The notes under the pieces: generated by a model | Databases searched by the model: none | Told to the model about the DNA's origin: nothing | Seen by the model: the letters and a program-made list of their open reading frames with translations, nothing else | Source of the DNA: Deinococcus cellulosilyticus NBRC 106333 = KACC 11606 | Lineage (GTDB): Bacteria > Deinococcota > Deinococci > Deinococcales > Deinococcaceae | Direction of reading: 5' to 3' | DNA: 64,000 nucleotides | NCBI RefSeq assembly: GCF_007990775.1 | Contig: NZ_BJXB01000013.1 | Span: 62,001-126,000, forward strand | Shown: positions 24,673 to 31,759 of the stretch, piece after piece | Layout: every line of letters starts with the position of its first letter | How positions within the stretch are numbered: position 1 is the stretch's first letter | Program-made: the position numbers and the translations under genes

Positions 24673-25122
24673 ATGATCACCGTAAGGAAATTGAATCCCG
24701 ATGATTTTGACCACATCTGGCCCATGCTCGAAGAAATGAAACACATCGATTCAAAAGAACAGGTGCATGAACGGTTTCGAATGTTTTGCTTCCGGGAAGA
24801 CTGGTTTCTGTTCGGTGCCGAACAGAATGGGAAGATCATTGGTTACACAGCAGGACAGGACTATGGGACCGATTTCCGTTCTGGAGACACCCACCGCGAA
24901 TGCAAGATGCATGATCTTTTTGTCTTCCCAGAACACCGCAGACAGGGCGCGGGAAAAGCCCTGGTGGAGGCAGCCAGGGAATGGGCCAGATCCCGCTCTG
25001 TGCGTTATTTCTACTGGTATGCCAGCAAAGGTGCCATCCCTTTTTACGAAAAACTGGGTGTGACTGGAGTCGAAAACTCACACCCCGATCATCCTTACTT
25101 CGAGGTGGATTTCAATGCCTGA
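24673..25122 (+). CDS. GNAT-family N-acetyltransferase
   Basis: This is a 149-residue acetyl-CoA dependent acetyltransferase. The acetyl-CoA loop is MHDLFVFPEHRRQGAGKALVEAA and a C-terminal YWYASKGAIPFYEKLG helix follows, as usual. The ATG is 7 bases after TATGCT (24660-24665), so the start is probably leaderless and earlier ATGs are rejected. The end overlaps a second GNAT gene by 8 bases. The substrate is unknown. Confidence 0.88.
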   Translation: MITVRKLNPDDFDHIWPMLEEMKHIDSKEQVHERFRMFCFREDWFLFGAEQNGKIIGYTAGQDYGTDFRSGDTHRECKMHDLFVFPEHRRQGAGKALVEAAREWARSRSVRYFYWYASKGAIPFYEKLGVTGVENSHPDHPYFEVDFNA

Positions 25123-25621
25123 AATTCGTGTTCTGAATGCCAGTGATGCCCCCATCTACCGTGAATTGCGCCTCCAGGCCCTCACCCATGATCCCAATGC
25201 GTTTCTGGTCGACCCAGACCAGTACCGTCAAATGCCCCTTGAAACCATTGAAGGACAGCTCTCCAGTGAAGAAGACGGCAAATTCACACTGGGTGCCTTC
25301 CTGGATGAAAAACTGGTGGGCATGTGCACCTTCATCAGGGAAAGCCATCCCAAAATCCGCCACAAGGGGAAGGTGGTGGCCGTGTATGTTGCCCCAGAAG
25401 CCAGAGGACAGGGGGTCGCACGAAAACTCATGGAAACCCTGATTGAGCGTGTTCGCAGCTATGGGGATGTGGAACAGATCCAGCTTGGGGTCAGCCACAC
25501 CCAGGTTGCTGCCCAGAAGCTTTACACCCGCCTCGGATTTGAAATCTTCGGCATTGAAAAACAGGCCGTCAAACAAAACGGTGAATACCTGGATGAGGAG
25601 TGGAGGGTCCTGAAGCTGTAA
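25115..25621 (+). CDS. GNAT-family N-acetyltransferase
   Basis: This is a 168-residue acetyltransferase with IRVLNASDAPIYRELRLQAL at the start and acetyl-CoA motif VAVYVAPEARGQGVARKLME. The terminal AAQKLYTRLGFEIFGIEKQAV is typical of the RimI-like group. It overlaps the preceding GNAT gene, so the two are co-translated. Their sequences are not close, which argues against a recent duplication. Confidence 0.9.
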   Translation: MPEIRVLNASDAPIYRELRLQALTHDPNAFLVDPDQYRQMPLETIEGQLSSEEDGKFTLGAFLDEKLVGMCTFIRESHPKIRHKGKVVAVYVAPEARGQGVARKLMETLIERVRSYGDVEQIQLGVSHTQVAAQKLYTRLGFEIFGIEKQAVKQNGEYLDEEWRVLKL

Positions 25622-25665
25622 GGGAGCAGACACCACCCAGGAACAGCAAAAACCAGGCAGCAGTT

Positions 25666-25735
25666 ACAGGATGGCTTTCTGCCTTCTGCTTTCTGCCTTT
25701 TGCTCCCTCCTGATGGTTTTTTTTCACCATCCTGT
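25666..25735. repeat. Heptamer array enclosed by an inverted repeat
   Basis: ACAGGATGG (25666-25674) and CCATCCTGT (25727-25735) are nine-base inverted arms. Between them lies an array from 25674 to about 25708 with units GCTTTCT, GCCTTCT, GCTTTCT, GCCTTTT, GCTCCCT. Confidence 0.65.
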
Positions 25736-25750
25736 GCCAAACTGTCACTG

Positions 25751-26119
25751 ATGGGTACGCCTCAAAGATCATCGAATGCACAGAGAATCGTCAGTGCTTT
25801 ATGCAATGTTCTGGTGTGGGGTCTGGTGCTGTGGTGGTACAGCATTGAGCTGCCAAAGTGGGTGGGGTTCGTTCGCAAGGCCGGCCAGAACCTGAGTCCT
25901 GAGCTGCAGAGCATGCTTTTTCTGCACCCCTACGCAGGATGGTTGCTGGGCATCATCATGTTGCTGTTCAGTTTTCTGGCCGCCCGTGGGAGAAATGCCC
26001 GTGCTTTTGCCAACATTCAGGTGTGCAGTGCCCTGGTTGCTGCACTTGCTGTGGGCTGGGTGATGTGGGGGATTTACCAGAGCATCAAGGGAGCCGTGGG
26101 ATTCCCTTTGCTTTTTTAG
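25751..26119 (+). CDS. Hypothetical membrane protein
   Basis: This is a 122-residue protein with three hydrophobic segments: IVSALCNVLVWGLVLWWYS, HPYAGWLLGIIMLLFSFLAA and VCSALVAALAVGWVMWGIY. A short polar N-terminus precedes them. No family is recognised. The start is set at the ATG following CAAACT by 7 bases; a frame to 25700 runs through the repeat region. It probably has its own transcript. Confidence 0.65.
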   Translation: MGTPQRSSNAQRIVSALCNVLVWGLVLWWYSIELPKWVGFVRKAGQNLSPELQSMLFLHPYAGWLLGIIMLLFSFLAARGRNARAFANIQVCSALVAALAVGWVMWGIYQSIKGAVGFPLLF

Positions 26120-26152
26120 GTGCAGCAGAGCTCTAAACTGGAGTTCTGTGTC

Positions 26153-26181
26153 TTTGCAATTTGAACCTTCTCTGTTAAACT
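26153..26181 (+). promoter_or_regulatory. Promoter of the thrS leader transcript
   Basis: TTTGCA (26153-26158) and TAAACT (26176-26181) are spaced by 17 bases (TTGCAA with 16 also fits). The leader-peptide ATG starts 7 bases after the -10 box. Confidence 0.75.
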
Positions 26182-26188
26182 GCTTCCC

Positions 26189-26257
26189 ATGAAGGCACCT
26201 GCACAATCCCCAGACATCAGACTGTGCACTGTGACCACCACAACCCCTACCGCTTAG
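26189..26257 (+). CDS. Threonine-rich leader peptide of thrS
   Basis: A 22-codon frame starts at the expected transcription start and ends ...CTVTTTTPTA-stop. Six of its last ten codons encode Thr (at 26228, 26234, 26237, 26240, 26243 and 26249). The stop codon TAG forms the loop of the terminator hairpin, so the last codons are inside its 5' arm. A ribosome delayed at the Thr codons would prevent the stem from forming. That mechanism is inferred, but the codon content and position are seen directly. Confidence 0.8.
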   Translation: MKAPAQSPDIRLCTVTTTTPTA

Positions 26258-26271
26258 GCGGTAGACTTTTT
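26247..26271 (+). terminator. Attenuator terminator upstream of thrS
   Basis: CTACCGC (26247-26253) pairs with GCGGTAG (26258-26264) around the loop TTAG. AC and five T residues follow. Confidence 0.85.
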
Positions 26272-26405
26272 ATTTCCCCCACCACAGAAGAATAGAAGCC
26301 AGCGGTTGTCAGGGTGAGTTTGCATCCCAGACACCTGAAGCCCGTAGAATGGACTGCTGAAAGACTGACATCCACACAGTCCCTGATTCTGAAAGGTCGT
26401 GACCC

Positions 26406-28352
26406 ATGCACGTTGTGCTCCCCGATGGAAAAAAACTGGAATTTGACCATGCCGCAAATGGTCTGGAGGTGGCTGCGGCCATCGGTCCCAGACTGGCGCA
26501 GGATGCTGTTGCCATCAAGGTTCAGGGTGAACTGAAAGACCTGCTCTCCCCTCTTGAAGATGGTGCCGATGTCAGCATCGTCACCAAGAAGAACATCGAG
26601 GAAATCCCTGGCTTCTTCCGCCACACCCTGGCCCACGTGATGGCCCAGGCGGTGCGCGAGTTTTATGGTGCCCGTGGTCATGAAGCAAACACCATCAAGA
26701 TGGGTGTGGGACCCGCCATCGAGAACGGCTTTTACTATGACTTCGATCTTCCCGAACCCCTGAGGGCAGAAGACCTTCCCGAAATCGAGAAGATCATGAA
26801 CGACATCATCACCCGCGACCTGAAACTGTCCCGCAAGGAAGTGACTCGCGCTGAGGCCCTGCAGGAATTCGGGTATGACCCTTACAAGGTCGAACTGATC
26901 AACGACCTTCCCGAAGACGAAGTGCTGACCTTCTACGTGCAGGAGGGTTTCACGGACCTTTGCCGTGGCCCTCACGTGCCCAGAACGGGCGTGATTCCCC
27001 GTCACTTCAAGCTGATGTCCACCAGTGGGGCGTACTGGAGGGGCAGCGAAAAGAACCCCATGATGCAGCGCGTCTACGGGGTGGCTTTCGGGACCAAACA
27101 GGAACTCGACAATTACCTGCACATGCTGGAAGAGGCCAAGCGCCGCGACCACCGCAAGATCGGCAAGGACCTGGAACTGTTCTTCACCAGTGAAGTGATC
27201 GGTCCGGGTCTCCCCCTGTGGCTTCCCAACGGGGCCACCATCCGCCGTGAACTGGAACGCTTCATTGTGGATCTGGAGCTGCGTCAGGGCTACCAGCACG
27301 TGTACACCCCCCAGATGGCCAAGACCGAGCTTTACAAGATCTCGGGGCACTGGGACCACTACCAGGAGGACATGTTCCCGGTGATGAAGATCGACCAGGA
27401 AGAACTGGTGCTTCGCCCGATGAACTGCCCCCACCACATCCAGATCTACAAGCACACCCAGCGTTCCTACCGGGACCTCCCCATCAAGATTGCCGAACTC
27501 GGGACCATGTACCGCTTCGAGCAGTCTGGAGAACTCACCGGTCTGAGCCGCGTACGCTCCATGACCCTGAATGACGCCCACATCTTTGTGCGCCCCGACC
27601 AGATCCAGGCGGAATTCAAGAAAGTCGTGGAACTGGTGCGTGACGTGTACGAGATTCTGGGTTTCAAGGAGTACAAGTGGAGGCTGTCCCTGCGCGATCC
27701 AGAAGACACCGAAAAGTACTTCCAGGACGATGAAATGTGGAACAGCGCCGAGGCACAGCTCCGTCAGGCCCTGGACGACATGGGTCTCGAATACTACGAG
27801 TCTCCCGGCGACGCAGCCTTCTATGGCCCCAAGCTGGACGTGCAGGTGAAGAGTGCCCTGGGCAAGGACGAGACCATTTCCACCGTTCAGCTGGACTTCC
27901 TGCTGCCCCAGAAGTTTGAACTCGAATACGTGAACGAGGAATCGGGCCGCTCCAGACCCGTGATGATCCACCGGGGCATCATCTCAACGATGGAACGCAT
28001 GACCGCCTTCCTGATCGAGAACTGCGCCGGAGATTTCCCCTTCTGGCTTGCCCCCGAGCAGGTTCGCGTGGTCCCCATCGCAGACCGTCACCTCGAATAC
28101 GCCCAGCAGGTCGAGGCAGAGCTGCGCAAGCACGACCTCCGCGCAAAAGTGGACGATGGCGGCGAACGCATGAACGCCAAGATCCGCAACGCTGAACTCC
28201 GCAAGGTGCCCTTCGTGCTGATCGTGGGCGATCAGGAAGCCGAGAAGCAGGAGCTCAGCGTCCGTGAACGCCACAAGGGGGAACGCAAGAACGTCCCTCT
28301 GGCCGAACTGGTGCAGGAGCTTGCTGGGCGGTACAGGAACAGAACACTTTAA
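26406..28352 (+). CDS. thrS: Threonine--tRNA ligase
   Basis: It charges tRNA-Thr and edits mischarged Ser-tRNA. The 648-residue protein has an N-terminal TGS domain (1-60) and an editing domain with HTLAH and its zinc-like residues (about 75-230). The class II core includes motif 2 (TMYRFEQSGELTGLSRVRSM, with MNCPHH providing the catalytic zinc Cys) and motif 3 (HRGIISTMERM). A C-terminal anticodon-binding domain starts near residue 545 (VRVVPIADRHLEYAQQV). The start is preceded by AAGG rather than a strong site, 17 bases into a leader that follows the Thr-peptide attenuator. Confidence 0.98.
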   Translation: MHVVLPDGKKLEFDHAANGLEVAAAIGPRLAQDAVAIKVQGELKDLLSPLEDGADVSIVTKKNIEEIPGFFRHTLAHVMAQAVREFYGARGHEANTIKMGVGPAIENGFYYDFDLPEPLRAEDLPEIEKIMNDIITRDLKLSRKEVTRAEALQEFGYDPYKVELINDLPEDEVLTFYVQEGFTDLCRGPHVPRTGVIPRHFKLMSTSGAYWRGSEKNPMMQRVYGVAFGTKQELDNYLHMLEEAKRRDHRKIGKDLELFFTSEVIGPGLPLWLPNGATIRRELERFIVDLELRQGYQHVYTPQMAKTELYKISGHWDHYQEDMFPVMKIDQEELVLRPMNCPHHIQIYKHTQRSYRDLPIKIAELGTMYRFEQSGELTGLSRVRSMTLNDAHIFVRPDQIQAEFKKVVELVRDVYEILGFKEYKWRLSLRDPEDTEKYFQDDEMWNSAEAQLRQALDDMGLEYYESPGDAAFYGPKLDVQVKSALGKDETISTVQLDFLLPQKFELEYVNEESGRSRPVMIHRGIISTMERMTAFLIENCAGDFPFWLAPEQVRVVPIADRHLEYAQQVEAELRKHDLRAKVDDGGERMNAKIRNAELRKVPFVLIVGDQEAEKQELSVRERHKGERKNVPLAELVQELAGRYRNRTL

Positions 28353-28370
28353 GAGTTTAAGCAAGGTGGG

Positions 28371-28402
28371 CCTCTCCAGATTTCTGGAGGGGCTTTGCTT
28401 TT
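28371..28402 (+). terminator. Terminator of thrS
   Basis: CCTCTCCAGA (28371-28380) pairs with TCTGGAGGGG (28383-28392) with one wobble. A T-rich tract follows. Confidence 0.75.
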
Positions 28403-28437
28403 GCCCAGAGCCCAGAGCCCAGAGCATACAGTGCTGG
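28403..28437. repeat. Heptamer array
   Basis: Units GCCCAGA three times, then GCATACA and GTGCTGG. Confidence 0.65.
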
Positions 28438-28447
28438 AGCCAGGGCA

Positions 28448-28519
28448 GGCTGTCAACTGTTCGCTGATGCAAAAGCTTTCAGGTGCTGCCCTCGGCCCTT
28501 GGCCCTCGGCTCTCAGCTA
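28448..28519. repeat. Long heptamer array ending at a promoter
   Basis: About ten units in phase, among them GCTGTCA, GCTGATG, CTCGGCC, CTTGGCC, CTCGGCT and CTCAGCT. It runs into the -10-like TAAGAT (28518-28523) of the CPBP gene. Confidence 0.6.
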
Positions 28520-28532
28520 AGATGAAACCACC

Positions 28533-29228
28533 ATGTTCCAGCCCATCCGCGAATGGTGGCAGTTTTTGCTGCGGCCCTCTTTTGAGAAAACACCTGTTTT
28601 GCATCTGAACCACACCTTTTTCCTGCTGCTGGTGTTTCAGTGCCTGCTGTCGTTTCTTTCGCTCCTGATTCCAAACGCTCTGATTCCCAATTTTGAAAAG
28701 CTTGCCGATGACAACGACGTTCGCAAGATGATAGAACAGTCCGGTCTGATCTGGACCATTCTGGGGGCAGCTTTTGTGGAGGAGGTGATCTTCCGGCTTC
28801 CCATCGGGCCTTACCGGTCCCGGTATCTGATTCCTGGTGGCCTGATGCTGGTGTTGCTGGGCTGGGCCTTCAAGTCGATGCTGTGGATGCAGGTGGTGAT
28901 CGCCTTCGGGATGGGCCTCTTTGTGCTGGGCATCCTGGGGCTGCATTACGATTACAAGGACATGCTGAGGGACGTGTGGCGCAGGGCGTTCCCTGTGATG
29001 TTCTACCTGTTCGCTCTCATTTTTGCCCTGGTCCACCTGAGCAACTACAATGAAGGGCTGAAATCCCTGAATGTCTTCACGATGCTGCTGCTGGTGATCC
29101 CGCAATTTCTGGCAGGTCTGACGTTCGGCTATGTCAGACACCGCATGGGGTTCCTGAATGCCGTGGCGATTCATGCGGCGTACAATGCGGTTTTTCTGGT
29201 GCCCCTGGTGGGTTTCAGTTCGCAATGA
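28533..29228 (+). CDS. CPBP-family intramembrane metalloprotease
   Basis: This is a predicted membrane-embedded glutamic/metallo protease of the CAAX/Abi type, 231 residues with about six hydrophobic segments. Motif 1 is AFVEEVIFRLPIG (EExxxR with catalytic Glu), motif 2 FALIFALVHLSNY and motif 3 AIHAAYN. The ATG lies 9 bases after TAAGAT. Its 3' end overlaps the convergent DUF454 gene by 14 bases. The substrate is unknown. Confidence 0.9.
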   Translation: MFQPIREWWQFLLRPSFEKTPVLHLNHTFFLLLVFQCLLSFLSLLIPNALIPNFEKLADDNDVRKMIEQSGLIWTILGAAFVEEVIFRLPIGPYRSRYLIPGGLMLVLLGWAFKSMLWMQVVIAFGMGLFVLGILGLHYDYKDMLRDVWRRAFPVMFYLFALIFALVHLSNYNEGLKSLNVFTMLLLVIPQFLAGLTFGYVRHRMGFLNAVAIHAAYNAVFLVPLVGFSSQ

Positions 29229-29652
29229 CGTTTTCGCGGGTGGGCACTTTCAGGCTGATGTACCAGATCCCCACAAGTCCAAGCCCGACAATGCAGGCTG
29301 CAATCAGCAGGGCGTAATCGGGGTTCCCCGTGCGTTTGAGGATTCGTCCGTGGACCAGCACACTGCTGATGAGGCAGGAGAGCACAATCATGCTGATGGC
29401 AAGCCCTTTGGCCCGTCTGGGCATGCCCAGGCCTGCCTGATAGTCCCGGATCAGGGGGCCAGCGATGGGCAAATTCAACAACCAGGCGTGAAATCTGGGG
29501 CTGCTGCGAGCAAAGCATGCTGCGGCCAGCAGAAAAAACACTGTCCCCGGCATACCAGGGGCGTAAAAACCCACAAATCCCAGGCCCACACAGATGAAGC
29601 CTGCTGCAATCCACAGGGGGCGAATCCAGGCAGGGGCTTGTTTCTCAGGCAT
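29215..29652 (-). CDS. DUF454 (YbaN-like) membrane protein
   Basis: This is a 145-residue inner-membrane protein with four hydrophobic segments. The family hallmarks are GLGFVGFYAPGMPGTVFFLLAAACFARSSPRFHAWLL and the PIAGPLIRDYQ linker, both within about residues 22-75. The ATG is 6 bases after TAGACT (minus, 29659-29664), a leaderless start. Function is unknown. Confidence 0.88.
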   Translation of the reverse strand: MPEKQAPAWIRPLWIAAGFICVGLGFVGFYAPGMPGTVFFLLAAACFARSSPRFHAWLLNLPIAGPLIRDYQAGLGMPRRAKGLAISMIVLSCLISSVLVHGRILKRTGNPDYALLIAACIVGLGLVGIWYISLKVPTRENVIAN

Positions 29653-29688
29653 GGCATCAGTCTAGTGAAAGTGACCGGATCACATGAA

Positions 29689-30075
29689 TCAGTCACTTAC
29701 AATCTGGGCAGGCACCAGCATTCCCAGATCTTCTCTGTCCTGTTTTGGTAGACAGCGCACCACCAGCGTATAAGAGTGGTCGATCAGTTCTTGGATCAGG
29801 GTTTCTGGAAGGGTGCCGTCCAGCAAAACTGTATTCCAGTGACGTTTGTTCATGTGCCAACCCGGCAGGATGTGGTCTGGATGCTCTTCCCTGAGTTTGA
29901 TGGACCGTTCAGGGTTGCATTTGAGGTTCACTGAAATGGGGTCCTTGGTGATGTCAGTGAGGGCGAAAATTTTGCCCCTGACCCTGAGCACCAGCGTTTC
30001 AAATCCGAATGGAAAATCTTCTGTGGTGCCTCGTTTGCTGAGGCAATGTTCTCTGAGTTCAGTGACGGTTTGCAT
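29689..30075 (-). CDS. MmcQ/YjbR-family protein
   Basis: This is a 128-residue small soluble protein of the MmcQ/YjbR fold (double-winged-helix-like, possibly nucleic-acid binding). Typical stretches are LREHCLSKRGTTEDFPFGF, KIFALTDI, ISVNLKCNPERSIKLREEH and GWHMNKRHWNTVLLDGTLP. The ATG lies 6 bases after TATGAT (minus, 30082-30087), so the longer frame to 30141 is rejected. Function is unknown. Confidence 0.88.
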   Translation of the reverse strand: MQTVTELREHCLSKRGTTEDFPFGFETLVLRVRGKIFALTDITKDPISVNLKCNPERSIKLREEHPDHILPGWHMNKRHWNTVLLDGTLPETLIQELIDHSYTLVVRCLPKQDREDLGMLVPAQIVSD

Positions 30076-30215
30076 GCAACCATCATAACCGGAAGCAAGT
30101 CCATCAACAAAATTCGTCCATGGAATTCTGTTGTCATGCAATTTTCCTGTTCTGGGACCCTTTCCATTCAGCTGGCTTTAAGATTTTTGTGCGTTTCCTG
30201 ATGCTACGCTGAGGC

Positions 30216-30728
30216 ATGCCCACCATCATCCTGAGCAGCACCATCAATGCACCGATCGACGTGGTGTTCGATCTGAGTCGCAGCATTGATCTTCACATGA
30301 TCGGTGCTGCGCACACCCGTGAAAGGGCCATCGCAGGCAGGACCAGTGGCCTGATCGGCCTGGGAGAGGATGTCACCTGGAAAGCCACCCATTTCGGCCT
30401 CCCTTTCACGCTGAGCACCCGCGTGACCCGTCTGGAGCGACCTTATTATTTTGTCAGTGAGCTGGTGAGTGGCCCTTTCAAGTCCCTGAAGCATGAGCAC
30501 CGCTTTCGCATTCTGAAAAATGGCGAAACTGAGATGAAAGAGATTTTTGAGTTTAAACTTCCGCTGGGTTTCATGGGCAGCGCTGCAGAACGCGTGTTTC
30601 TGACCCGGTACTTCCAGCGTTTCCTGTCTTACCGCAACAATGCCATCTTGCAGTACGCAGAGACAGATGAATGGATGGACCTCTTGCACCCTCCCATCCA
30701 TGCACCTGCAGAATGGCAATTTGGCTGA
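30216..30728 (+). CDS. SRPBCC-family (START/Bet v 1-like) protein
   Basis: This is a 170-residue soluble protein with the helix-grip fold that binds hydrophobic ligands. It starts TIILSSTINAPIDVVFDLSR, has LGEDVTWKATHFGLP and ERPYYFVSELVSGPF, and ends with a long helix (FLTRYFQRFLSYRNNAIL). TACGCT lies 5 bases before the ATG, giving a nearly leaderless start. It converges with the methyltransferase across a shared terminator. The ligand is unknown. Confidence 0.88.
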   Translation: MPTIILSSTINAPIDVVFDLSRSIDLHMIGAAHTRERAIAGRTSGLIGLGEDVTWKATHFGLPFTLSTRVTRLERPYYFVSELVSGPFKSLKHEHRFRILKNGETEMKEIFEFKLPLGFMGSAAERVFLTRYFQRFLSYRNNAILQYAETDEWMDLLHPPIHAPAEWQFG

Positions 30729-30732
30729 AGAA

Positions 30733-30762
30733 GAAACCTCCTGCAAAACACAGGAGGTTTTT
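30733..30762. terminator. Bidirectional terminator
   Basis: AAACCTCCTG (30733-30742) and CAGGAGGTTT (30751-30760) form a stem. T-rich flanks on both strands serve the convergent SRPBCC and methyltransferase genes. Confidence 0.85.
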
Positions 30763-30776
30763 AAAGAAGCTGATTG

Positions 30777-31487
30777 TTACTTCACGCCACCAAAGGCAGC
30801 AAACACACTGTTCTTGTGCAGGATCTCCACCTCACGGAAACCCACCTTGCGGAGCATGTCGATCTGGAACATCAGGGGTCTGGGCGTGTCCTCCTGGGCG
30901 ATGTAATTGAAAACATGGTCCCGGTAGGCCTCATCCTTGAGCCCTGTGAGGTAATCTCCATACCGCTCCCACATCAGGCTCTGAACCGCAGGAATCGAAT
31001 GCTCAATGAGGTCCGAAATCCAGAAGGACCCTCCAGGCCTCAGGGCATCAAAACACTGGCGGAAAACCTGCTCCCACTCTTCATCGGTGCGAAGGTGGTG
31101 GAAGACCGCTGCACCCATGATCACATCGACACGTTCCCTCCCAAGGTCAAGTTCCCGCACGTCTGCCTGAATGCAGGTGATCTGGCCCGAAGTCACTGCT
31201 CCAACACGCTCCCTTGCCCGGTCCAGCATGGGCTGGGAAAGGTCAATGAGGGTGCAATTGCAGTTGGGAACCACCTGCAAAAACTTAAGGGTGTAGTTTC
31301 CTGCCCCACACCCAATGTCCATCACATCTTTTGCATGGGGGGTCATGGTCCCTGCAGCACGGGTGATCAGGTCCATGTTGAGGGGAGCATCAATGGAACT
31401 GGCCTGTCCAGTGTCGAGGTTTGAGAAGCGCTCGACATCAGTGTCAAAACGGGCACGGATTTCTTCAACGGTGCTTTTGGGATTCAT
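30777..31487 (-). CDS. SAM-dependent class I methyltransferase
   Basis: This is a 236-residue methyltransferase. Motif I is VMDIGCGAGNYTLKFL, the acidic residue of motif II lies in TLIDLSQPML, motif IV in VDVIMGAAVFHHL and the post-motif in LRPGGSFWISDL. It resembles methyltransferases of small molecules (UbiE-like). AAAGGA precedes the ATG at 31487, favoured over an ATG 24 bases earlier. The substrate is unknown. Confidence 0.9.
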   Translation of the reverse strand: MNPKSTVEEIRARFDTDVERFSNLDTGQASSIDAPLNMDLITRAAGTMTPHAKDVMDIGCGAGNYTLKFLQVVPNCNCTLIDLSQPMLDRARERVGAVTSGQITCIQADVRELDLGRERVDVIMGAAVFHHLRTDEEWEQVFRQCFDALRPGGSFWISDLIEHSIPAVQSLMWERYGDYLTGLKDEAYRDHVFNYIAQEDTPRPLMFQIDMLRKVGFREVEILHKNSVFAAFGGVK

Positions 31488-31559
31488 GGGATGTCCTTTC
31501 TGAACGGTCACATTCTTTTTTGAGACAGTCTGTCAGAGAGAAAAAGCTATGCTTGAAGC

Positions 31560-31730
31560 ATGGAATTTGATCTGAAGGCGTTCTTGCTGCTGGGACTTGC
31601 GCTCGTGCTGCCCGTGGGGTTCATCTGGGTGGTCACCACCTTTTTTGCCACCCCGAAGCGTTTCAATGAGCACGACCAGCGGGCACTGCTGGAGAAACGC
31701 CGCAAAAAGAAAAAAGATGGCGAGCCCTGA
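31560..31730 (+). CDS. Small single-pass membrane protein
   Basis: This is a 56-residue product: MEFDLKAF, one hydrophobic segment (about residues 8-30, LLLGLALVLPVGFIWVVTTFFA), then a highly basic tail with RRKKKKDGEP. The positive tail predicts an N-out/C-in orientation. The ATG is 6 bases after TATGCT (31548-31553). The 3' end overlaps the leuB terminator of the opposite strand. No family is recognised; the promoter position and membrane segment support a real gene. Confidence 0.65.
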   Translation: MEFDLKAFLLLGLALVLPVGFIWVVTTFFATPKRFNEHDQRALLEKRRKKKKDGEP

Positions 31731-31738
31731 GACTCGCC
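31711..31738 (-). terminator. Terminator of the leu operon
   Basis: On the minus strand GGCGAG and CTCGCC form a stem around an eight-base loop, followed by ATCTTTTTT. It lies inside the end of the opposite small gene. Confidence 0.75.
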
Positions 31739-31759
31739 ACCGCAGGTCAACAGCACCTG

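Noticed and set aside
26120..26405. T-box riboswitch as the control of thrS
   Set aside because: No T-box consensus (TGGNACCGCG type) or specifier loop is seen, while a Thr-rich reading frame overlapping the terminator explains the region better.
26247..27971. Long minus-strand frame opposite thrS (574 codons)
   Set aside because: thrS is certain. The antisense frame has no recognisable motif and even crosses the leader hairpin region.
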